From contig CAWHBY010000004.1 in NCBI GenBank assembly GCA_963827855.1, forward strand, positions 750,337-814,336: 64,000 bases of DNA, in the 5' to 3' direction. The notes under the pieces are model-generated. The model searched no databases. It was not told where the DNA came from and was given only the letters and a program-made list of their open reading frames with translations. The first letter of the stretch is position 1. Every line of letters begins with the position of its first letter. The translations under genes were made by a program, and so were the position numbers. Of the stretch, positions 35,841 to 42,714 are shown one piece after another. The stretch comes from DTPU01 sp963827855. Lineage in GTDB: Bacteria > Planctomycetota > Phycisphaerae > Sedimentisphaerales > Anaerobacaceae.

Positions 35841-37904
35841 ATGGTGCAAGACGATTCGCCTGCAGCGAAGGATGCTGCTGCCTGGTTCGAGCAGGCCCGC
35901 CGGGCGTCAGAGGCCCGGGAATTCGACGCTGCCATCGACGCCTACCTGAAGGGCCTTCGTCTGGAACCTGAGGCCGTAGACGCCCACATCGAACTCAGGC
36001 TGGTGGCCGTGCGCAGGCGAGAGAGCGGAGCGTCGCTGCCCACGGAGGAGGAGGCCTTACGGCTGAAGCAGGGCAAGACCGCGCTGGAGGTCATGCTGAC
36101 TGCGGAATACCTGCTGGCCAAGCACCCGGAGCACCTGTCCTACGCGGAGACGCTCCTCCGCGCCGCAGTCGTGGGTGGATTCAAGAGGACGGCGACCTGG
36201 ATGGCGGACTTGATGTTCCTGGCCAACAACCGGTCAGCCAAGCCCGCCCTTCGGCTGTACTTTCTGCTCAAGGACGCGTATGCCGCAGTGGGCGCCTATG
36301 ATCGCGCCATGTCTGCGTGTCAGAAGGCCATCAAACTCAGGCCCAAGGACCGGAGCCTGCACAGGCAGATGCGGGACCTGTCCCACAAGCATAATCTGAC
36401 CGTTCGCCAGGATGGTCTTGTGCAGCTCGACCTGGACCTCGAGAGGGCCTCTGGCGCAGACCTCTCGGACAGCCTGGTCATCCCCGACGACGCCGTGACC
36501 GTGGAAGAGAAACCCCAGGTGCGGGAGGTCGAAGACCCCAACCTCGCGGCTGCCCAGCAGTTCTTCGCCAAGGCCGCGGACGCAGCAGCAGGCAGCAACC
36601 TCGACTATGCGATCGACCTGTACGTGGAGGGCCTTCGAAGGGCGCCCGAGGCATTGGAGGAGGGGCACCTGCCTTTGATCAGGCTGGGGATGCAGAGACA
36701 GGCCAAGGGAGGCAAGAAGCCGTCGATCGTGGAGAGGACCAAGCTGCTTCGGGGCAAGACCCCCCTGGAGCAAATGCTCAATGCCGAGTTCCTCTTTGCC
36801 AAGGACCCGTCTCACCTGCCTTACGCGGAGGCGATGCTCAAGGGAGCGGTGACAGGCGGCCTTGTCAAGACCGCCACCTGGATCGCCAACTACCTCTTCC
36901 AGACCAACAACGCCTTGGAACGGCCGTCCTTCCAGGTCTATCTGCTGCTCAAGGACTCATACAAGGGCCTGGGCCAGTGGGACAAGGCCGCCGCTGCCTG
37001 CCAGCGGGCGGTCCAGATGAGGCCTGAAGACCGCCCCCTCGCCGAGGAGTTCAAGAACCTCTCGGCTGAGCTGACGATGTCCCGGGGCAAGTACGACGGC
37101 GAAGGGGACTTCCGCAAGTCGATCAAGGACCCTCACAAGCAGGCCCTGCTCTATGCCCAGGAAAGGCTGATCAAGACCGAAGACTGGCGCCAGGCGGCAA
37201 TCGGAGAGGCCCGCAAGGCCTATGCTGAAGATCCCAGCCTGGCCAAGAACATCCATGGCCTGGCCTCCAGTCTGGCAGACCTCGAGACCGACGCGGGGGA
37301 TGAGGAGGCCATCCTGCTCCTGGAGGCCGCGTCCCAGCGGCTCAGCGACTACAGCTATCGCCATCGTGCAGGTCAGATCCGCATCAGGCACCTGAACCGC
37401 AAGCTGCACGCCGCCAAGACCGCCTTGGAGGCCAAACCCAACGATGTCAAGGCCAAGGCGGCAGTCGAGCAGGTCACTGGACAGCTCCAGGCAGCCGAGC
37501 TCGAGCACTACCGCCTGGCCGTGCAGAACTACCCCACGGATCTGAAGCTCAAGTTCGAGTACGGCCTTCGCCTGGTCAAGGAAGGCCGCCTGGACGAGGC
37601 GATCCCCCTCTTCCAGGAGGCCCAGAAGGACCCCGGCCGGCGGATTGCGGCCATGAATCAGATCGGGACCTGCTTCTTCCTCAAGGGGTGGCGGCAGGAC
37701 GCCCTGGACGTCTTTGCAGCCGCCCTGAACGAGCATGAAACCAGGGACGACACTATCGGCAAGGAACTCCGCTACAACCTGGCCCGTACCCACGAGGAGA
37801 TGGGCGAGTCAGAGAAGGCCCTGGAGATCTACCGCAAGATCGCACAGTTGGATTTCGCCTACAAGGACCTGGGAGCCCGGATCGCCAGGCTTCGTGGCAC
37901 CTGA
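35841..37904 (+). CDS. Large TPR protein
   Basis: The 687-residue soluble protein has no signal peptide. It holds two homologous halves, each starting with a FEQARRASEAREFDAAIDAY- or FFAKAADAAAGSNLDYAIDL-type TPR, then a KTxLExMLxAEYL block and a RTATWMADLMF helix pair. A further TPR group lies near the C-terminus (LKFEYGLRLVKEGRLDEAIP). It is probably a scaffold for protein complexes in the cytoplasm; nothing shows a specific partner. Ribosome site weak. rpsT follows about 110 bp downstream with its own promoter. Confidence 0.85.
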   Translation: MVQDDSPAAKDAAAWFEQARRASEAREFDAAIDAYLKGLRLEPEAVDAHIELRLVAVRRRESGASLPTEEEALRLKQGKTALEVMLTAEYLLAKHPEHLSYAETLLRAAVVGGFKRTATWMADLMFLANNRSAKPALRLYFLLKDAYAAVGAYDRAMSACQKAIKLRPKDRSLHRQMRDLSHKHNLTVRQDGLVQLDLDLERASGADLSDSLVIPDDAVTVEEKPQVREVEDPNLAAAQQFFAKAADAAAGSNLDYAIDLYVEGLRRAPEALEEGHLPLIRLGMQRQAKGGKKPSIVERTKLLRGKTPLEQMLNAEFLFAKDPSHLPYAEAMLKGAVTGGLVKTATWIANYLFQTNNALERPSFQVYLLLKDSYKGLGQWDKAAAACQRAVQMRPEDRPLAEEFKNLSAELTMSRGKYDGEGDFRKSIKDPHKQALLYAQERLIKTEDWRQAAIGEARKAYAEDPSLAKNIHGLASSLADLETDAGDEEAILLLEAASQRLSDYSYRHRAGQIRIRHLNRKLHAAKTALEAKPNDVKAKAAVEQVTGQLQAAELEHYRLAVQNYPTDLKLKFEYGLRLVKEGRLDEAIPLFQEAQKDPGRRIAAMNQIGTCFFLKGWRQDALDVFAAALNEHETRDDTIGKELRYNLARTHEEMGESEKALEIYRKIAQLDFAYKDLGARIARLRGT

Positions 37905-37934
37905 TGCCTCTGCCTCAGGTTGTAGGAAAAAAGG

Positions 37935-37963
37935 TTGATCGCGGGGGTCGAATCCCGTATAGT
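37935..37963 (+). promoter_or_regulatory. rpsT: Promoter for rpsT
   Basis: TTGATC (37935-37940), 17 bases, TATAGT (37958-37963), 52 bp ahead of the GTG start. Confidence 0.7.
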
Positions 37964-38015
37964 GTCCCAATTCACGGTGCATCGTGTGAACAGAGGTATT
38001 GTTTAGGAGATTGAC

Positions 38016-38294
38016 GTGGCTCATTCGCTATCCGCCAAGAAGAGGGTCCGGCAGAATGTCAAACGCCGGGCGATCAATCGCGCCCGCAAGAGTCAGGTGA
38101 AGACCCAGCTCAAGAAGTTCGAGACTGCTGTGGCCGGCACGGACGTCAAGGTCGCGACCGAGGAGTTCCGGCTGTTGGTCAAACGCCTGGATCAGACCGC
38201 AGCGAGCACTACCATGCACAAGAAGACGGCTGCACGCAAGAAGTCGAGAATGGCCAAGCGGCTCAACGCCATGACGGCTGCAAAACCCTCCTAG
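38016..38294 (+). CDS. rpsT: Ribosomal protein bS20
   Basis: The 92-residue basic protein starts with AHSLSAKKRVRQNVKRRAIN and ends with HKKTAARKKSRMAKRLN, the standard bS20 pattern. It starts with GTG, with AGGAG seven bases upstream. GTG starts are known for rpsT in other bacteria, where S20 controls its own translation. The epimerase gene follows after 9 bp and is probably co-transcribed. Confidence 0.96.
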   Translation: MAHSLSAKKRVRQNVKRRAINRARKSQVKTQLKKFETAVAGTDVKVATEEFRLLVKRLDQTAASTTMHKKTAARKKSRMAKRLNAMTAAKPS

Positions 38295-38303
38295 CGGTCT
38301 GCC

Positions 38304-39242
38304 ATGGAGCGATTCCTGGTTACTGGCGGCGCAGGGTTCATCGGCTCGAACATCTGCAGGCGACTCGTGGCCGAAGGACACCCGGTCAGGGTGGTGGATA
38401 ACCTCTTGACCGGGAAGAAGTCCAACCTGGCCGGCATCCTGGACCGCGTGGAGTTCCTGGAGGCCGACATGGGCGACTCCAAGGTTGCCCGTGCGGCCAT
38501 GAAGGGTGTCGACGTGGTGCTGCATCAAGGGGCGCTACCGTCTGTGCCCAGGAGCGTGGATGACCCTGCCCTCACGCACCGTCACTGCGTGGATGCCACC
38601 TTCAATCTGCTCCTCGCTGCCCGGGACGCCAGGGTCAAGCGGTTTGTCTATGCGGCCAGTTCAGCCGCCTACGGCGACACGCCGACTCTGCCGAAGATCG
38701 AGACCATGGCGACCAACCCCCTGTCGCCATACGCAGTCGGCAAGCTCACGGGTGAGTACTACTGTTCCGTGTTTGCGGGCGTGTACGGGCTGGAGACGAT
38801 CTCGCTACGCTACTTCAACGTCTTCGGCCCCTATCAGGACCCGACCAGCCAGTATGCGGCAGCCATCCCTGCATTCGTCACCCTGATCCTCAAGGGCCAG
38901 TCGCCCACCGTATACGGTGACGGCGAGCAGAGCCGCGACTTCACCTACGTCGACAACGTGGTCCACGCCAACCTCCTGGCGGCCCGGGCCAAGAAGACCT
39001 CCGGCCAGGTGGTCAATATCGCCTGTGGTGAGGCGGTCACGGTCAACGCCATCATCGCCATGATCAATCGGGCCGTGGGCCGCAACGTCCAGCCCACGTA
39101 TGTCCCCAGCCGGCCAGGAGACATCAAACACTCGCTGGCGGATATCGGCGCGGCCCGGCAGTTGATTGGTTTCGAGCCGGTCGTGAGCTTCGAGACGGGG
39201 CTCAGCCGGGCGATCGATTGGTACCGCGAGAACCTGCTGTAG
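38304..39242 (+). CDS. NAD-dependent nucleotide-sugar epimerase (extended SDR, WbpP/GalE-like)
   Basis: The 312-residue enzyme starts with the Rossmann motif TGGAGFIGS, has the catalytic Ser in ASSAAYG and the catalytic SPYAVGK Tyr-Lys pair. It also carries RYFNVFGPYQDPTSQYAAAI and GEQSRDFTYV, typical of UDP-GlcNAc/GalNAc C4-epimerases of the WbpP type. It would supply sugars for surface polysaccharide. Substrate not provable from sequence alone. Confidence 0.9.
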   Translation: MERFLVTGGAGFIGSNICRRLVAEGHPVRVVDNLLTGKKSNLAGILDRVEFLEADMGDSKVARAAMKGVDVVLHQGALPSVPRSVDDPALTHRHCVDATFNLLLAARDARVKRFVYAASSAAYGDTPTLPKIETMATNPLSPYAVGKLTGEYYCSVFAGVYGLETISLRYFNVFGPYQDPTSQYAAAIPAFVTLILKGQSPTVYGDGEQSRDFTYVDNVVHANLLAARAKKTSGQVVNIACGEAVTVNAIIAMINRAVGRNVQPTYVPSRPGDIKHSLADIGAARQLIGFEPVVSFETGLSRAIDWYRENLL

Positions 39243-39277
39243 TCGTATTGCAGCTATCCCGCGAGAACCCTGTCCAG

Positions 39278-39409
39278 AAATCAAAAATCAAGAATCAAAC
39301 AGCAAAGATACAAATCAAAAAATGAAAATCAACCTCACGCAGCCAGCCTTGCCCTCTTTGATCTTTGCATTGTGTTTTTGATCTCTGCTTTTTGATCTTT
39401 GATGTGTTT
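39278..39409. repeat. Inverted pair of 7-bp repeats (AAATCAA ... TTGATCT)
   Basis: Units AAATCAA, AAATCAA, GAATCAA and degenerate copies (39278-39332) face TTGATCT/TTTTGAT units (39357-39409). The arms are complementary and lie between convergent genes, so the transcript could fold into a terminator. Confidence 0.75.
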
Positions 39410-39412
39410 CCC

Positions 39413-39814
39413 CTAGTCCGTTGCCTCCTGCTCCTGCAGCAACTGCGCCCGCTCTATGAGGTCCTTCCTCTCTACAGGCTTGCGGGGCTGCAGATCGAAG
39501 GTCCACTCGTAGCGGTCCACGATTCTGCCCGGCCACAAGACCTCGGCAAAGAAGTCAAACGGAAAGACATCGTACCACGGGGCCTTGATCGCCCGGTGGG
39601 TCGCCAGGATCTCGTACCCCTCCTTGCTGATCCGTACGTTGTAGTCGCCGTACCACTGGAAGGCCACAGTCACGGGCGACTGACCGATCTGCTCGTCATT
39701 GAGCACGACCGTAGCGTCCGAAGGCGAGGTGTTGACCTTGATCGTCCGCTCCACGCAGCCGCTGCCCGCTGCAGCCGCTACAACCAGCCAACCTAGGGCC
39801 TCGAGTCTCTTCAT
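39413..39814 (-). CDS. PEGA-domain lipoprotein
   Basis: The 133-residue product starts at ATG 39814 (AGGA five bases upstream); a longer frame exists to 39850. A lipoprotein signal ends in GSGC near residue 20. A PEGA domain follows (TIKVNTSPSDATVVLNDE, then GQSPVTVAFQWYGDYNVRI), and the C-terminal tail is charged. PEGA domains are common in surface lipoproteins and usually of unknown binding role. Divergent from pheT. Confidence 0.82.
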   Translation of the reverse strand: MKRLEALGWLVVAAAAGSGCVERTIKVNTSPSDATVVLNDEQIGQSPVTVAFQWYGDYNVRISKEGYEILATHRAIKAPWYDVFPFDFFAEVLWPGRIVDRYEWTFDLQPRKPVERKDLIERAQLLQEQEATD

Positions 39815-39850
39815 GGCCTTCCTTTGCATCGAAGAAAACACAACTCCCAA

Positions 39851-39885
39851 CAGAGAACACAGAACTCAGAACGCAGAACCCAGAA
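39851..39885. repeat. 7-bp tandem repeat, unit CNCAGAA
   Basis: Five units (CAGAGAA, CACAGAA, CTCAGAA, CGCAGAA, CCCAGAA) with two variable positions, upstream of the PEGA gene. Confidence 0.8.
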
Positions 39886-39898
39886 TAGGACCACCACA

Positions 39899-39927
39899 AT
39901 TATACCGGACCCCGGCTGCCAGGGAAG
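39899..39927 (-). promoter_or_regulatory. Promoter for PEGA lipoprotein gene
   Basis: Perfect TATAAT on the minus strand (39904-39899); the -35 region is weak. Confidence 0.5.
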
Positions 39928-39946
39928 AGCGGAGCCGGGCATAGAG

Positions 39947-39975
39947 TTGACAGGCCGGGCCGGGGTGGATAACCT
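39947..39975 (+). promoter_or_regulatory. pheT: Promoter for pheT
   Basis: Perfect TTGACA (39947-39952), 17 bases, TAACCT (39970-39975), 38 bp before the ATG. Confidence 0.7.
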
Positions 39976-40013
39976 GAAGGTTTTGGCTGGACACGGTTTT
40001 AGGGACGCCATCT

Positions 40014-40646
40014 ATGAAGATATCGCTGAATTGGGTCAATGACTACGTGGACGCTGGAATGGATGCCCCTCACATCGCGCAGATCCTGATGGACCGCGGG
40101 TTCCCCTGCGAGAGTATCGAACAGGTCGGCGACGACTGGGTCATTGATGTGGAGGTCACCAGCAATCGGGGAGACTGCCTCGGCCACATCGGCATCGCAC
40201 GGGAGTTGGCCTGTGCAGCCGGCAGACCGCTTCGCCTGCCCCAGGTCGAGTATCCGGAGTCCCAGACCGAGGCCTCGCAGAAGGTCTCCGTGGAGATCGC
40301 CGAGCCGGATCTCTGCGGCCGCTACACAGCGAGGATCATCGACGGCGTCCGGGTCGGTCCCTCACCCGATTGGATGGTCAGGCGCCTCGATGCTGTGGGC
40401 ATGCGATCGGTCAGCAACGTAGTGGACGCCACCAACTATGCCATGCTGGAGTGCGGCCAGCCGCCGCACGCCTTTGACTACACCAAGATCGCCGAAGGCC
40501 GGATCATCGTGCCGCCTGGCCCGGCCCGGAGAGACGATCGTGAGCATCGACGGCACGCAGTGCTCGCTCAGTCCCGAGATGCTCGTGATCACGGATCCCA
40601 AGGGGCCCGTGGCCGTGGCCGGAGTGATGGGTGGTCTGGCCACTGA
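40014..40646 (+). CDS. pheT: Phenylalanyl-tRNA synthetase beta subunit, N-terminal part (frameshifted)
   Basis: It starts MKISLNWVNDYVDAGMDAPH and goes straight to VIDVEVTSNRGDCLGHIGIA, so the tRNA-binding EMAP-like domain of E. coli PheT is absent. Homology runs through the B3/4 start (NVVDATNYAMLECGQPPHAF) up to GRIIVPPGPA, then the frame is wrong. One extra C near 40512-40517 would explain this: without it the sequence reads IIV-RLARPGETIVSIDG into the frame of 40438-42030. pheS is not adjacent. Confidence 0.85.
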   Translation: MKISLNWVNDYVDAGMDAPHIAQILMDRGFPCESIEQVGDDWVIDVEVTSNRGDCLGHIGIARELACAAGRPLRLPQVEYPESQTEASQKVSVEIAEPDLCGRYTARIIDGVRVGPSPDWMVRRLDAVGMRSVSNVVDATNYAMLECGQPPHAFDYTKIAEGRIIVPPGPARRDDREHRRHAVLAQSRDARDHGSQGARGRGRSDGWSGH

Positions 40647-42030
40647 GGTGGATGACCGCTCGACGACGATCTTGTTGGAGGACGCCCACTTTGACCCCGT
40701 GAGCATCCGCACGACCTCGCGAAGACTCGCCCTTCCCTCTGAGGCGTCGTACCGCTTCGGCAGGATCGTCGATATCTCACAGATTGACTGGGCCTCGCGC
40801 CGAACCGCGCAACTGATAGTCCAGATCTCGGGCGGGACCGTGGCCAGGGGCGTAGTCGACGCCTTTCCGCGAAGGCCCACGGTCATCCAGACCGCGATGC
40901 GGCTGGAGCGGATGAGGGCCCTTCTCGGCATTGACGTCCCTGCCACTCAGGTCCTGTCCATCCTGGAGTCGCTCGGCTTCCAGCCCAGCCGGAAGGGTGA
41001 CGCCGTGGCCTGCACGGTCCCATCCTGGCGGAGCGACGTGTATCGCGAAGTCGACCTCATCGAAGAGGTGGCCAGGTGTGTCGGGTACGACAAGGTGCCC
41101 ACGCGGGACACCATCCACATTCGGGCCACGCTGGGCGACAGGCGGCAGGCGGTCCTGGCGGAGGTCGGCCGCGCACTGAATGCCTGCGGCTACTACGAGA
41201 CCATCAACGTGGACCTCGTGGACAAGATGCTGGCCGACCTGTTTTCCGAAGGCGGCGAGGCGGAGGCCTTGTCTGTCCGGGACACGGCGCGCAAGGGAGG
41301 CAATTTGCTGCGCAAGACCTTGCTGGGCTCGCTCATGGGCGTGCTGAAGACCAATGTCTACGCCAAGAATCTGCCCTGCCGCGTCTTCGAGATCGCCGCG
41401 ACGTTCGTGCCCGCAAAGGGACAGGGCAGACTGCCGGTGGAACGGACCCAGTTGGCCCTGGTGGCAGACGGTGATCTCCGACAGCTCCGAACCGCGGTGG
41501 AGGCGGTCGTCCACAGGCTCATTCCCGAGTCCCGGGTCGAGTTCGTTCCCCTGTCGCTGGGCTGGGCCGAAGCGGGCGCAGAGGTCCGCGTGAATGGAAA
41601 GCGGGTGGGCGTCGCCGGCCTGCTCTCAGACCAGGTCAACCAGGCCGTGGACATCAAACACATCCAGCCTGTGGCCGCAGAGATTGATTTCGACGAACTG
41701 ATGGCCATGGCGGGCAAGGACCGCAAGCTCAAACCCCTTCCGCGGTTCCCCGCCATCGAGCGAGACCTTTCCGTCGTGATCGACGAGCCGGTTCAGTGGA
41801 GCCAGATCGTGACCGTGATCCAGGGTCAGGCGCCCTCCGAGCTCGAAGAGATCCGCTTTGTCGAGGTCTACAGGGGCAAGGGCATCCCTTCAGGAAAGAA
41901 AAGTGTCACCTTGTCGCTGAGATTCCGCGACCAGGATGGCACGCTACAGCACGAGACGGTCGACGGTTTCCAGAAGACCCTGATTCAGGCCCTCACCCGC
42001 GCCATGGGCGCCGAACTCAGGACCCTCTAG
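40438..42030 (+). CDS. pheT: Phenylalanyl-tRNA synthetase beta subunit, C-terminal part (frameshifted)
   Basis: True homology begins at about 40515 with GETIVSIDGTQCSLSPEML. It continues with the B3/4 core (VAVAGVMGGLATEVDD), the B5 domain (IQTAMRLERMRALLGIDVP), the catalytic-like core (IEEVARCVGYDKVPT) and the FDX-ACB anticodon domain (PRFPAIERDLSVVIDEPVQW to the end). With the N-terminal part the enzyme would be about 670 residues and would form the alpha2-beta2 synthetase. Upstream codons in this frame are spurious. pheT is essential in bacteria, so the split is probably an assembly error. Confidence 0.88.
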   Translation: MPCWSAASRRTPLTTPRSPKAGSSCRLARPGETIVSIDGTQCSLSPEMLVITDPKGPVAVAGVMGGLATEVDDRSTTILLEDAHFDPVSIRTTSRRLALPSEASYRFGRIVDISQIDWASRRTAQLIVQISGGTVARGVVDAFPRRPTVIQTAMRLERMRALLGIDVPATQVLSILESLGFQPSRKGDAVACTVPSWRSDVYREVDLIEEVARCVGYDKVPTRDTIHIRATLGDRRQAVLAEVGRALNACGYYETINVDLVDKMLADLFSEGGEAEALSVRDTARKGGNLLRKTLLGSLMGVLKTNVYAKNLPCRVFEIAATFVPAKGQGRLPVERTQLALVADGDLRQLRTAVEAVVHRLIPESRVEFVPLSLGWAEAGAEVRVNGKRVGVAGLLSDQVNQAVDIKHIQPVAAEIDFDELMAMAGKDRKLKPLPRFPAIERDLSVVIDEPVQWSQIVTVIQGQAPSELEEIRFVEVYRGKGIPSGKKSVTLSLRFRDQDGTLQHETVDGFQKTLIQALTRAMGAELRTL

Positions 42031-42031
42031 C

Positions 42032-42168
42032 AGCTATGAGCTATGAGCTATGAGCTATGAGCTATGAGCTATGAGCTATGAGCTATGAGCTATGAGCTAT
42101 GAGCCGTGAGTTGTGAGTCGTGTTTGGGCAAAGGGCGGCCCCAACTCATAGCCCATGGCTCACAGCTT
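42032..42168. repeat. 7-bp tandem repeat AGCTATG with inverted partner
   Basis: Ten exact copies of AGCTATG (42032-42101) start one base after the pheT stop. Three degenerate units follow, then a spacer, then 42142-42168 holding heptads complementary to the array (CTCATAG, CCCATGG, CTCACAG). The pair may fold as a hairpin. Confidence 0.9.
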
Positions 42169-42183
42169 CTTTGAGTGATGCGC

Positions 42184-42212
42184 TTGACTTTCGGCACCCG
42201 TGGTGATATACA
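42184..42212 (+). promoter_or_regulatory. Promoter of the candidate non-coding RNA
   Basis: TTGACT (42184-42189), 17 bases, TATACA (42207-42212) with TG two bases upstream (extended -10). Confidence 0.7.
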
Positions 42213-42218
42213 TGAACT

Positions 42219-42456
42219 TGCAGGCTAACCCCTGCGATGTACGCCAGGATGGCCACGATTTGAAAGAACCGATACCCATGCTAAGGGAAATCGACGCTTG
42301 AAGCCTCGTGAACGCCTGGGTTCCCCGGGAATCTTGAGCACAAGCAATGATTACCCACTTGACAGTAATGGGTTCTTTTCAAAGACGCCATCCAGCGGCA
42401 TTCGTGGAGGCCGGCCCGCAAACTTAAAAGGCCTGCACCTGTCAGGCCTTTTATGT
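42219..42456 (+). ncRNA. Candidate structured non-coding RNA (unidentified)
   Basis: A consensus promoter and an intrinsic terminator bracket about 240 bases with no coding frame. A 5' hairpin GCAGG/CCTGC comes first. A long stem then joins the two arms: GGATGGC with GCCATCC, and TTTGAA-AGAACC with GGTTCTTTTCAAA. Between them are hairpins CCTGGG/CCCGGG and ATTAC/GTAAT. A long closing stem around a large internal loop with a top hairpin recalls 6S RNA, but conserved 6S bases were not confirmed. SRP RNA, RNase P and tmRNA signatures were not found. It could also be a leader with early termination ahead of glgP. Confidence 0.5.
42426..42456 (+). terminator. Intrinsic terminator
   Basis: AAAAGGCCTG (42426-42435), loop of 7, CAGGCCTTTT (42443-42452), then TAT. 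Perfect 10-bp stem. Confidence 0.85.
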
Positions 42457-42714
42457 TGGTAGCAAACGCCAAGCCTTTGGCCTCCTCTTTCCTCACTCAA
42501 CGTCCCAAAAACCTCTTGAACCCGGCAACTGGATCTCGCGGTGTCAGGTTGCAGGTGGCAGGCTGATTCGCCTCCCAGGTCTCGTATAAAACCTCCTCAG
42601 AATGGGCCAGATGCCGGTAAAGGCGACAGAATCCCTGGCCGAAACATCCATAGAAGTGTTGCGCATCCAGACGAGCGCGACCCATAGGATTGAGTTTTGG
42701 ATGGGGAGTCGAGA

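Larger units (their letters stand above)
42169..42714. other. Gene-free stretch upstream of glgP
   Basis: Contains a strong promoter, a likely structured RNA with a terminator (to 42456), then about 250 bp with no recognisable signal. Confidence 0.6.

Noticed and set aside
42032..42122. CRISPR-like array
   Set aside because: The unit is only 7 bp with no spacers and no cas genes nearby; it is a simple tandem repeat.
42219..42456. tmRNA, RNase P RNA or SRP RNA
   Set aside because: No CCA-type end, no tag frame, no RNase P core and no GGAAGGAAGCAG-type SRP loop were seen.
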